DNA of 64,000 nucleotides from Tubulanus polymorphus (taxonomy: Eukaryota; Nemertea; Palaeonemertea; Tubulaniformes; Tubulanidae): positions 7,970,231-8,034,230 of the forward strand of contig NC_134033.1 of assembly GCF_964204645.1 (NCBI RefSeq), given 5' to 3'. This document shows positions 22,343-33,045 of the stretch, in pieces. The notes beneath the pieces were generated by a model. That model was not told the DNA's origin, did not search any database, and saw only the letters and a program-made list of their open reading frames with translations. Both the position numbers and the translations under genes were made by a program. Each line of letters opens with the position of its first letter. The first letter of the stretch is position 1.

Positions 22343-23924
22343 CAGTGGAACCTCGTTCTAACGACCTTGGAACTAACGGACCATCGCTTGTGATGTACGA
22401 AAAGAAAAACCTGGGCCAAAAATCCTCCTCATTTACAGTTAAATTTCATCGGAAACAACGACCCATTTTCTAACGAATTTTCGGTTATAACGACCTTAGT
22501 TTTTGAGTCATATTACATCTTTTTCATCGGGTCTATCGATCGCCAGCCACGATCAATAGCACTTGTTTATTTATTGTCAGGTTTAAACCGAGAGACGGTG
22601 TTGCTTTATTTACCTTAGATTAGTTATTCAGATTAACGATATACAAGGTGTTGCTGGCTGCTACAAGTATTGTTTCAGCTGTTTAAAGTTTTTTTTTTAG
22701 GCCAGCCGTAGGCTGAGCCTATTACTATACAAATGGAGCGAATTTAAATGACATGGTTTCCACACAAAAGGCTCTTTTGCTTGCCAAGTGAGGGCATATT
22801 CGAACAAATCACGTATTTAAGCGTAATCCATTCTCGGAATCGTAGCGAGCAGAATTTTGAAATAGGGTCTCATGAAAATGTTTTCTGCATTTTTCACGAA
22901 AGTTGAATCGGGAAAATTTCAATTTTTATCAGCCAATCAGGAAGTTGTGTCTTCCCTGTGATTGGTTTATCTGAAAATATCAGCAGCTGTTCACGTGAAT
23001 TATCGCGATTTCATTACTGGCGCTTTTGCGCATGACTTCATGTGTCAACACGCGACAATACTTCCGCGTTCGCTACGTGTTCGCTGATTGGCCCATTTAC
23101 TGGGAAATTCCACAGAAGCCTAATGTGGTTTGTTACAAGCGCTGTGATTGGCCCGACCCGATTCTGGCATGGCTATTATGACGCACTTGGCGGGCTCCAC
23201 CTACGATGAGTACTGAGTACTGATGACCCCAACTTGGGGTCATCAGTACTCATTCGTAGGTGGAAAAAAAGTTTTTCCACATCATAATTGATACTTAAGC
23301 ATATTTTGCTACTATAATCAATTGGAAAGTTGTAGCTCATGACATGTTCTATGATCGAGGTGAGTTTCAAGCTCATTGGTTTTTGTTTATGGCCACCAGG
23401 GGGCGTTGAACAATACAATAACTTACTATTTCTATATTACATTCGTACCTATGCATATTTTGCTACCACAATCAATTGGAAAGTTGTAGCTCATGACATG
23501 GTCTATGATCTTGGTGAGTTTCAAGCTCATTGGTTTTTGTATATGGCCACCAGGGGCGTTGAACAATACAATAACTTAGTATTTCTATATTACATTCATT
23601 CCTGCTGTCTGTGTTAACACACGATTTTACTATGTAAATGATATTGAGCAGGGAGTGTATATTGATAAATATAACCCACAGATTACATCATTTATAAAAA
23701 GCAAATCTGACAGGCTGGCCATTGTGCCCCTTGGGGCTCTTGTTTAATCTTAAAATAGGGATTGACCCTGTTATTTATTTGATTGGTTGATTTCGTTTGA
23801 TTTTTTTGATTGAGTGTGCCTAAAAGACCCACCCAATAAATGATGTTAAAGGATCTAACGAACTATCGGATATTACAAACTTTTTATTTTGCCCAGCGGT
23901 TCGTTAGAAGGAGGTTCCACCGTA
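22341..23924. mobile_element. pogo/Tigger-like MITE carrying a nested HINE
   Basis: TA at 22341-22342, then CAGTGGAACCTCGTTCTAAC; at the right, TCGTTAGAAGGAGGTTCCAC and CG end at 23922, followed by TA. Ends of the type CAGTNNAACCTCGTTNTAACG and a TA target duplication are hallmarks of pogo-family elements. There is no transposase ORF. Removing the nested HINE at 22698-23742 leaves about 535 bp. Confidence 0.75.
22698..23742 (+). mobile_element. Chimeric HINE: family B ends with family A core
   Basis: Both ends are family B (TTTAGGCCAGCCGTAGGCTG start; GGCTGGCC, AT, GCCCCTTGGGGC, TCTTGTTT end), but the interior from about 23170 to 23600 is family A sequence with two ~150-bp core units (ATGGCCACCAGGGGGCGTTG). 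A 67-bp palindrome sits at the internal junction (23197-23263). Confidence 0.7.
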
Positions 23925-24304
23925 ATATTCGTCCAACCTGTATTAGAAGGAGCGAGTCCATACCATAGTGCAGGTATACATTCTACAGTGAAGATATCGG
24001 GTGCCTGTTTGTGATAGACAATATTTTTCCACCTGTTTTGAGCCATTTGGTCAGAAGAGATATTACACTATACAACTTTCGTAACCCGATTCTAGCTAGG
24101 GTTAAAACTAGGGTTGAAATTGATTCTCCTCTCTGTGGGGAATTGGTCCTATAGTTTAATGTATCCAGAAATTAAGGTTTTTCTGATAAAAGTTTATACT
24201 TTTAATGGATATTGCCCCTAGTAGGGGAAGCGTTGGTGTGCCAAGTCCACATTGAAAATCCTTGACCATTGGATGCTCAGGGTTAAATGTTATTTATATA
24301 AATT
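23925..24304. other. Intergenic, nothing recognised
   Basis: No ORF, RNA gene or repeat structure supported. Confidence 0.45.
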
Positions 24305-24532
24305 CATATTGTCCTGTGCTGGGAACCGAGAGGTCCCTAGTTCGAAATCACCTCTGGCGTTGGCTGTCGAGACACATACATGGACTAAGCTCTGCTAACT
24401 TAGTCAGGTTGTGAGCCATAACAACCTATAAAAAGGCCCTGGCCGTCTCTTAAGACCCACTAGGGTTACAGTGTAACTAATTGCAGTTGGGACGTAAAAC
24501 TCTTCTAAACTAAAAAAAATAAATGTTATAAT
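24305..24532 (+). repeat. tRNA-derived SINE candidate
   Basis: Contains a pol III B-box-like AGTTCGAAATC near 24340 within a tRNA-like segment (GGGAACCGAGAGGTCCCT), then a body, and a tail GGGACGTAAAAC followed by A-rich AAAAAAAATAAATG. This is the common layout of tRNA-derived SINEs with a LINE-related tail. The A-box is weak or missing. Confidence 0.5.
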
Positions 24533-24917
24533 ATATAAGAATGTGTCTGGTTATTTGTATTGGAACAGTATGAATAAGTGACCAGGTTTGGGACATTGTG
24601 TTGATTACTTCAAAGGAGGTGTGAAAATGTTTTCAGAACTGCTGTTGAAATATTAAAGCTCAGGCCAGTATAAAAGCATGTGATAGAAAAAAAAGGAAAT
24701 GTATTTCTTGTTAAAATAAGATGGTTTGTTCTTTATTGTTATTATTACTGCATGTTTACGATATTTATGTTTTATACTATATTTTGTGTTTTTGGACCAC
24801 ACTGTTATTCATGTAGAATCAAATCTAGTATTGAAAGGACCACTCTGTACAGTAGACTCCACTTGTTACGGAGCAGATTGCTGATGATGAGGGCCTATCC
24901 TCCTATCGCCCCAGAAT

Positions 24918-25008
24918 ATGCCTCCCTCGAAGAAATCTATCAATCCTGACGAGATCAGAAACATGCATAGTCCATTGAAGTCTGTAGTTCATTCCATTAG
25001 TGAAATAG
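24918..25008 (+). CDS. Possible first coding exon of an unidentified gene
   Basis: ATG at 24918 opens a frame reading MPPSKKSINPDEIR, then NMHSPLKSVVHSISEI, up to a donor AG|GTAAAA at 25008/25009. The frame is not contained in the longer open frame at 24680-24949. No family is recognised and no following exon was found, so this may be chance. Confidence 0.2.
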
Positions 25009-25009
25009 G

Positions 25010-26019
25010 TAAAAGCTTATATGCCTAATCATATACTTCAATATGCAAATTTCCAAATTCTTTCAGTTTTTGGCATTGATAATTTACTGTAAGTGTGAGC
25101 GAATTTCAAGCCGAAGATGGCTGCCTCCTCTGGCATCACTCAGTATAATGTTGTGTAATTAGTAACGGTAGTTGGCTTTTGTGAATTGATTACGAAAATC
25201 AATTCACAAAAAAAATTGGTGAAATATATCTAATGAAGGTAGCCATCGTGAGTCTTTTTTGGCTGAATTTATTGTCGGATTTCTCTCGAATAAGGTAGCC
25301 GTCATTTCAGGAATGGTGCAAACAGGCATACAAGATTGGAGCTAATTTTACCAGTTAGGTTAGACTCCACCCAACTTGGTAGAGTTGTTACTAGCTATTT
25401 TAGTAAGAGAATCCAGGCTAAAAAATGCCAAAAGAATATTTGTAAAATTCACCGACTAGTGCAGTTTACCAAGTTGACAGCGCTGTCTAATATGTTTAGA
25501 TTTATTTCTAATCATGATTACGAATGTATGAAAATTGTGATCATTGTCGAGCAATTTAGCGGTAAATTTCATATTAACACATGTTCTATATAAAATTAAT
25601 TGATCACCACTTTTTTGAAAGTGTGGAGATCGTGCGTAATGTCTGGTGTTTCAGTGATATTTTGAAAACTGCTCTCTTCTGAATTCATGTTGATTATCAC
25701 ATTGATTTCTTTACCACTTGAGTACAGCAGCCGACCATCAGTTTTACTACATGTACATACCTATTTAGCCTCCAGCCAAAATTTCATTCGCTGCATTGTG
25801 CTATTGTTATGGCTAGAAAAATTCATACTTTGTTTCTCATTTCTGTTCAGCTTAGAAGTTGACCCGGCTGGCCACCTATCTACCCCGTACATTTTCTTTC
25901 TTTTTAAAATCTCGATCAAGCTAGCCATAACAGACCCCCAGCAGCTAAAGAAATGAAGTGATTACAAATTTTATTGCAGTTTACAGAGTGACCTGACCGA
26001 GAAACAAGGTATCATTTTT
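25010..26019. other. Intergenic, nothing recognised
   Basis: Open frames at 25336 and 25687 show no known motif. No repeat ends identified. Confidence 0.4.
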
Positions 26020-27234
26020 AGCCCACTTGGGACTTTAGTCCCAGCGGGCTATTGTGTTCAGTTTTCGTTCGTTCGTCCGTCCGTCCGTCAGTAGACAGAA
26101 TCCAGTTATTTTGGGATGTTTTGAAGATGCTTCAAGGTAATGTCTTGATATTTGGTTTATGCATGTATCTACCCTAGACACATATTCATCCCAAAAACTG
26201 GCCCTGTCAGAATCAATATGGCCGACTGGCAGCCATTGTTGTTCGCCAAAATCAGCACTTTTTACACGTTTTTGAACTTTTTAAGGGAAATTTTGAAGAC
26301 ACCTTGTTCAATTACCTTGATCTTTCGTATATATCAGCATAACAAAAATTGGGTCGATTGGACTCAAGATGGTCGTCCTATGACCTTTTAAATGCCCAAA
26401 AATGTCAATTTTGGCCCGAATTCTGAGTCCTGTAGCTTCCTACTGGTTTGCCATTTCTCATTGCAATTGCTGATGGGTATTCTTTGGAAAGAGATTTTTT
26501 ATACCCGAGACAGGTATTTTTGTTCAGCCAATTATGGCGCAATTGGCAGCCATCTTGGTGTCATCAGTACTCATTCGTAGGTGGAAAAAATATTTTCGAC
26601 ATTATATTGATAGCTAAGCATATTTTGTTACAACAACAAATTAGAAAGTTGTAGCTTATAACGTGTTCTATGATTGTGGTGAGTTTCAAGTTCATAGGTT
26701 TTTACATATGGCCAGCATGGGGCGTTGAATAACACAATATCTTTGTATTTCTATATTATATTTGTACCAACACATATTTTGTTACCACAATCGATCGCAA
26801 AGTTGTAGCTCATAACATCGTCTATGATTGTGGTGAGTTTTAAGGAAATTAGCTATTCTATATGATCACCAGGGGGCGTTGAATAGTAGAATAACCTAGT
26901 ATTTCCTTATTTTATTGGTACCTAGGCATAAGTTGTAGTTCATGACATGTTCTATGATTGTGGTGAGTTGCAAGGTTATTGGGTTTTGAATATGGTCACC
27001 AGGGGGCGTTGAATAGTAGAATAACTTAGTATTTCCATATCAAATTGGTAACGAGGCATATATTTCACAATCAATTACAAAATCGTAGCTGCTGACTTGT
27101 TCTATGATTGTGGTGAGTTTCAAGGTCATTGGTTTTTTATATGGTCACCAGGGGGCGTTGAATATTGAAATTGTTAGATTGTTGAGCATTTGAAACTACT
27201 TCCCAAGTGGGCATGGTGTCCCTGGACCCCTAGT
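26020..27234 (+). mobile_element. Complete HINE-like family A element, second copy
   Basis: Same layout as the 13671 copy: T-run, TAGCCCACTTGGGACT hairpin, a (GTCC)n microsatellite at about 26068-26090, unique middle, four ~150-bp core units (about 26590-27175, one shortened), TCCCAAGTGGGC, ATGG, and CCCCTAG at the end. It is about 50 bp shorter than the first copy, mainly from a partial deletion in the third core unit. Confidence 0.75.
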
Positions 27235-27793
27235 TTAGCCTAAACTGCAATAATTTTACCCGTTAATTTTATCAAATCAAATTTTACCAAAAAGCCCTGA
27301 TATTGGGGTTTAACATAGCACTCGAAGAGACATATACTGCACACTGATGTATGTACTATACACATAAAGCAGGTTATATAAGATAAACTGGGATACCTAA
27401 AACGTCAGGTATCTAGCCTTTTTTGGTGAAATCGTAATGTCCAAACGACCAATCCACCAGCCCTCTCTTTATTCAACCATTTCAGCTTGATTTTTTCCCA
27501 CCTGCCTGATCATGATAAAAAAGGTACCGTTTTAGCCTTATAATTACTCCTTGCATGTATCTTTAATTTATATGCTCCTGGATTAATTTCTGCAGGTTCT
27601 CTTTTAAATTGTTTGTTGTTTTATCATAACCTGTATAGTATTGATATACCTCGTGGGTCCATGATTTGGTTTTTCATATCTTCAAAGCTGCCAAAATGAC
27701 AGAATAGTTTCCTGAATTGCACTGGTTCACTGAATACACAGTGTTTTCATAACCCAGACTAAAGAGAAAACCATTTTAATCTAATCTGGTATC
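27235..27793. other. Intergenic, nothing recognised
   Basis: No gene or repeat structure supported. Confidence 0.45.
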
Positions 27794-27987
27794 TTAACCC
27801 TAGAGAGCCTGAAACATGACAGAATGTCATGAAAATTATAAAACTTTATCAATAAACTACTAAAAGTTGTAGAAATCAAATAGAAAGTTTATTACTAATT
27901 TTCACATAACAATTACGAGTCCATAGGCCTTTATAGTATTTTATCCAAAATTAACACAAAAAATAGAATATTCTGCAGATTATTCAA

Positions 27988-28052
27988 CCAGAATAACTCT
28001 AGACAAACAAATCACTGTTAAACAGTGATTTGTTTGTCTGGAGTTATTCTGG
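27988..28052. repeat. 65-bp near-perfect palindrome
   Basis: Reads CCAGAATAACTCTAGACAAA inward from 27988, and the inverse from 28052 with a single A/G-type mismatch. It lies between the transposase stop and the left terminal repeat of the piggyBac. Confidence 0.9.
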
Positions 28053-28075
28053 TGGTTATAATTATAACCATCAGC

Positions 28076-29861
28076 TCATTTGTGGAAATAGAGAAAACAG
28101 TTTTTTTCTTTTGTCAGACAGAGATGTGCATCGCACTTTATACACTTGATATGTGTGTAGAAAGAGTTAGCCCTTGGGCATAGTTTACAGCGCTTTCTGA
28201 CTTCTGTGTGTATGGGGAAATGATTTATTTCATCTTTCTGTATATCGTGCACAACAGGAGCGAACCTACGACGACGAGGTGGGGGCGGGGCGGGAATACC
28301 AGCCTCCCGTTCGAGTGACTGACGGCCCCGTTTGCGCTCTTTTCCTTTTCCAGCAGACGTAAGTGTATGGGCGCACAATGCTTGAAACTTTCGCAGTTTC
28401 ATCACACGCTTTGGATTTGTGCCTTTTTCACGATGGAACCTTCTAAACAATAACCAGGCATTTACCAAAGCCATAGTAACTGAATGCCAAAATATGTAAA
28501 GGTACCATCGACGCGAACGAATGTTGTACTTGTACACAAGTTGACACACATATTGAGCAGATCAATCCCGCCCATAAACTTATTGTACTCGGCCACAATG
28601 GCTGGCTTTGGTATATCTTCATACTTGTTTTCTTTTTTGTTCCATCGCCTTGCTGTTGTTATTGGCCGATCTGCAATGTACGATGAGACTAGGCTGACAA
28701 CCCTTTTGTCAGTCCAGCGTAAACAAGCCACATTTGTTTTTTCCTCGACTTTGAACACATAACGTAACTTACAATTTGTAACCCTGTTCATACGAACAGT
28801 TCCAAGGTACCAAATCCTTTTTTTCGCCAATTTTTCAACAAGCGCTACTGACGAAAATAATTATCAGCAGCAACCTTGAAATTCATATTTGCTTGAAGAG
28901 CATCGCACATTCTATCGACAACAGCTGATGACATACCAAGTGCTGGTTTAGGCTGATCAGCTCCTAGAGGCTGATACAGATCAAAATCATATATGTAACC
29001 ATCACTTCCTGATCTGCCCCATAGTTTGAAACCCCATTTGTGGGGCTTCTGCGGCATGTAAACACGCAATCCAGAGCGCCCTTTAAATGGAATGATTATC
29101 TCATCCACAGAATGAAGCTCTTCTGGGGGGATTGAAAGGAAATTCTGCCTCAGTGAGTCATACCAGGGCCGAAGTTTCCATAGTTTGTCTCGTTGCTTTT
29201 CTTGTGTCACTGTGTTATTGTCTTCAAAATGGATCAATTTTAGTAGTTTCAGGAATCTGTCACGCGACATGACTCCAGAAACGGCTTCATACGCGATTTC
29301 GGACTCCCAGTATACCCTCACATTTGGCATCTTAGCAAGTCCAATATATAGATATATTCCTAGTACTTGCTCAATTTCCGCTCCTGTAGTGTTTATCGAC
29401 TGACCATCCAGCATAACACTGTATTTAATGGTTTCCTCTGCCACATGTTGCAACATCACGTCAGTAATGAACATTTTGAATAGAAGATACGGCGTAACCT
29501 TACCCTGGTTAGAGGTCGGTAGTGGGGGAAGTTGTAAGTCGCCGTGGAACTGAATGTCTGTAGGGGGAATAAAGTCCTTTGTTTTCCATTTATACTGGTC
29601 ATTCGGTGTAACGCAATTTTGTGCATATTGCTGAAGGGGGATATTATCATCGTCATCCCAATCAGAGTCAGAGTCGTTTCTGTTGGCTAAATTCTCATCA
29701 TTTTCTCTCTCATTTTCATCTACGTTCTCATCATCTTTATCCTGTGCTCGGTACTCATCTTCTTCATCATCATCACTAGCAAGCCTGTCTAATTCACATA
29801 CATTGCCATCCAATTCATCCAGGACATCATTGACTGTCAATTTCTGAGCTCGTTGTGCCAT
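28076..29861 (-). pseudogene. piggyBac transposase with two frameshifts
   Basis: Starts at the ATG at 29861 (MAQRAQKLTVNDVLDEL; the frame open further upstream starts with a non-ATG codon). An acidic N-terminus is followed by the DDE_Tnp_1_7 domain. The three catalytic Asp candidates are visible: SVDEIIIPFKGR (first), VAADNYF (second) and MGGIDLLNM (third). A Cys-rich C-terminal finger follows (RCKLCPRANSF, CIKCDAHLCL). The frame breaks at about 28850, right after DNYF, and again at about 28540. The cysteine-rich end stops at 28076. Length when read across the breaks is about 590 residues, normal for the family. Two frameshifts make it a recent but inactive copy. Confidence 0.9.
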
Positions 29862-30266
29862 AGTGTGAACTGAATCTGTAAGAATAAATTGAAAACAAAA
29901 CATGAGCAAATCTTTCAAATATTATCCATACAGTAGAGTAACATAAAGAATAAATCTGGCATAAGTTATATGTGGAAAACCTATTTTGAAACTTTTGAAC
30001 ATAGTGGCACAAAGTAGTCAGTACAGCCTGTGGATGCATATGTGAATCCACTGTCATGACCTCATGTTGTGACATGATTATAAGTGATAACTGAACAAAT
30101 ATATAGTTTATGTGTTCTCTCATAATCGCTTTTACAAGTTTATGACAAGAAAACTAAAATTACTTACGTTAAGTCGAAATATTTTCAAAATTGTTTGCCC
30201 ACTTCACAACTTCTCATCATTTCATGGGCGCTGCCATCTTTGAATGAATAGTTCTAATGCTGAACA

Positions 30267-31047
30267 CTAGATGGCATACGCGTACGGTATCATATTTGAG
30301 TCCACAGGCGTTTGTCTACATCTTCTACATTGGTTACTGCATCGGTCGGGGTGCGCGCGTATAGATGATGCAGGGGCGGATGGCGCGGCTAGGTGATGCG
30401 TACTGAGGCAGCGGAGCACATCTTTGATCGTCTCCTGGCTGCTAGCGTTCCACTCAACAACTGTTCTTGGGAAAAAGGAGTTGCTGTACTCCTCGGTTGA
30501 CATCCTAAACTGGGAAAGTTTGAAGTCGTTCCGCCTTCTGGTTTTCCCTAGTCCTGTCGTTGTGTCTCGGTCTTTAGGGATCGCTGTCTCCTGATAACGT
30601 GCGCTTGAGTCATTGATAAACAACAAGAATAAGAGAGGCCAGAGCACTGTACCTTGAGGTACTCCTGATTCAACTGTGACAGCTGGGGTTGACTTGACAC
30701 CTTCAACTACAACGTCCTGGGTCCTACTGCACAGAAACTCAGCGATCCAATTCAGGGTTGTACCTCGTATGCCGTTGTTCTCAAGTTTATTCAGCAAACG
30801 TTGATGAGGTACAGTATCAAAGGCTTTACTAAAGTCTAATACTGCAACATCGACTTGGGTTTTCTTGTCAAATAACTCGAGTAGTTCATGTGTAGTAATA
30901 ATGAGTTGCGTTTCAAATGAATGTCCTTTTCGGAATCCGTGCTGGGTTTGAGAGAGGGGTAACAAAAAGTTAAGTAACACAAAATTATCATGATTAGTAA
31001 CTAATGACCTTTGTTGATTAATTAGTGGATGCGTATGTGAGTCCAAC
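30267..31047 (-). pseudogene. Non-LTR reverse transcriptase fragment nested in piggyBac
   Basis: Minus-strand frame with jockey/CR1-type RT motifs: QHGFRKGHSFETQL (about 30930-30970), DVAVLDFSKAFDTVPH (motif A with its Asp), GIRG...WIAEFLCSRTQ, SGVPQGTVLWPLLFLLFIND (motif B). It then jumps directly into a C-terminal tail (RDTTTGLGKTRRRNDFK, FFPRTVVEWNA). The YADD block and thumb are missing although the frame stays open. The 277-residue open frame continues across the piggyBac terminal repeat, but that N-terminal part is chance. Confidence 0.8.
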
Positions 31048-31525
31048 GGCTCTCTAGGGTTAAAGCTAGCTGTAGGTGAATGTATCCTCTTCGGAACCAT
31101 CCATTTTCATCACAATGCGAATGCTTTACTTTTTTGCATACCCTGGTAACTTTCAATAAGTGCTGTAAACCTCGCCTTTCTCAAACATAGCCAACTCGCA
31201 CAAAGATTGAATTAAATTTTTTACTTCCTAACGTGTTTTCCTATCCTTAACTCGGGATTTGGCTTACCTCAGACCAATTTTGCTGGTCTCAGTTCATCTG
31301 ACTTAGGCCAGATTTACTGAAGTTATTTTTGTGTAAACTATTTGACTATGGATGAAATTTGAAATTTGTTCATGTTCATGCAATCTTTTTGATGACAGAA
31401 TACAAATACGGGGTTGCTTTGATTATCGGCATATGTATGTACGCAAATATCTAATAAAAAATACCCAAATCTTCAATGTTCACTATGTAGATCTATAGGA
31501 ATGTAGTCAAAAATTCCTTCAGTAA

Positions 31526-31635
31526 AAATACCCAAATCTTCAATGTAGGTAAAATCCCCACTCTTATGGGGCAGATGAGCAAATACCCAAATCTTCAATG
31601 TAGGTAAAATCCCCACTCTTATGGGGCAGATGAGC
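31526..31635. repeat. 55-bp tandem duplication
   Basis: Two identical units starting AAATACCCAAATCTTCAATG at 31526 and 31581. A diverged partial third unit lies just upstream from about 31457. Confidence 0.9.
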
Positions 31636-32877
31636 AATTTTCAAGAACATTTTAAAGCCGGATACCAATATTTCTCCAATTTTATTCGCTTGCAATGATT
31701 AAACTGCAATATATTTGATCTGTGCAATCAACTCATTCGTCCCGATAAATTCATAGAATTAAATAGATACTTACAATGACTAGAAATAATGAACTTTTAA
31801 TCTTTAATACTTTAGAATTTTAACTGGAATATTTTTGGACTGTGAACTTTTTTTAACTTGTGGTATATTTCACTGTGCAATGCAATCAATTATTAGAAAT
31901 AATGAATTTTAACTTTAAATTCAAGCTAGTGTAATATATTTGATCTGTGCGATGACCTCTTTTTAACTTGCAATACAGTCATACCTCGATTTAATGCCAC
32001 CCTTGGGGATTCTTGATTTTGGCGGTAATAGAATGTGGCAGTAAAACGGGGTTTTAAGTCAGGTCACTCAAATACCTACTATGTACCTACTATCTGCTCA
32101 TAACGATGCATATTGATGTGATGAATTTAAAAAAAAAATCTAAAAACACCCTTTTTGGATCCGCGCCTGGTAGAGTACAACTCACTTAATAATTTGGATG
32201 ACTAGGGACTGCCCAGATTTCTCTGAATTGAGTTAAATCCTGATTATGAATGATAGTTTACATGGTGCCAGGTTAAATGGACCAAATATTTCATCGGAAT
32301 TAATATTAAACGACAATCTAGAAGAGAAATCAGAATAAAGTGAGTTGTACTGTTGTATTTCTTAATTCAAACTACAATAATTTGTATGCTCATGATAATT
32401 CTTCTGTTACAACAGTAAAATATGAATAAATAAAAGAAATATAAATAATATGCAAATGAATAATTGTATCTACTTGCACTCTAAGTCAAAAGGTGCGGTT
32501 TTTTACCTCCTCGACGAAGAATTGGGGATTTTTACCGCGAACTGTTAGTGCATGTTTTAGGTCATGCTTTTGTTATATTTTTTAAAAATTTTTGTCTGTT
32601 ATATAGTCAAAAGTCATTGTTGAGTTTATGTGGAGTACAGGTCTTCTGATGAAGGAAACATTCAGGGGTTCCAGAGCAGTGGATAGATACCCAATAAAGC
32701 TCCAGGCAAACACGTCATAAGAGTACTGCTATATCAATGGCTCAGATCAGAAAGGAAGCGTAGAGGGTGAATTGTATATGTTGGTCAGAATTTTCTCCTA
32801 AATTAGCTCCTAAATGATCCATGCCAAATCGTCTCTGCGTAATTGCAGCTATAGGACAGTGTGGAGGAATTCAATAA

Positions 32878-33045
32878 AGTGGAACTTCATTAATACGAAT
32901 CTTGTGTGGGCAAAAGTGAGATTGTCGTATAACGGGTTCCGTATTAAAGTTTGATTGAGATGAATATCTTAGCTGATACATGCTGGAAATCATGATAATG
33001 AACGGGTTTCGTCTTAAACTAGAGTCGTATTAATGAGTTTCAACT
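32878..33045. mobile_element. Small MITE with pogo-like ends
   Basis: AGTGGAACTTCATTAATACGA on the left and TCGTATTAATGAGTTTCAACTG on the right are inverted copies with a few mismatches; TA follows the right end. No ORF. Confidence 0.6.

Larger units (their letters stand above)
27794..31063 (-). mobile_element. piggyBac transposon with TTAA target duplication
   Basis: TTAA (27794-27797) then CCCTAGAGAGCC (27798-27809); at the other end GGCTCTCTAGGG (31048-31059) then TTAA (31060-31063). Perfect 12-bp terminal inverted repeats beginning CCCTAGA and a TTAA duplication are diagnostic for piggyBac. The element is about 3.26 kb, carries one transposase gene on the minus strand, a 65-bp palindrome beyond its stop, and an RT fragment in its 5' part. 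Confidence 0.93.

Noticed and set aside
24680-24949. 89-codon frame ending YPPIAPEYASLEEIYQS
   Set aside because: Starts at a GTG, is hydrophobic by AT-richness at its start, and has no acceptor supporting an exon; only the alternative frame at 24918 was kept, at low confidence.
31526-31635. CRISPR-like or tandem array
   Set aside because: Only two adjacent 55-bp units without spacers; a simple tandem duplication.
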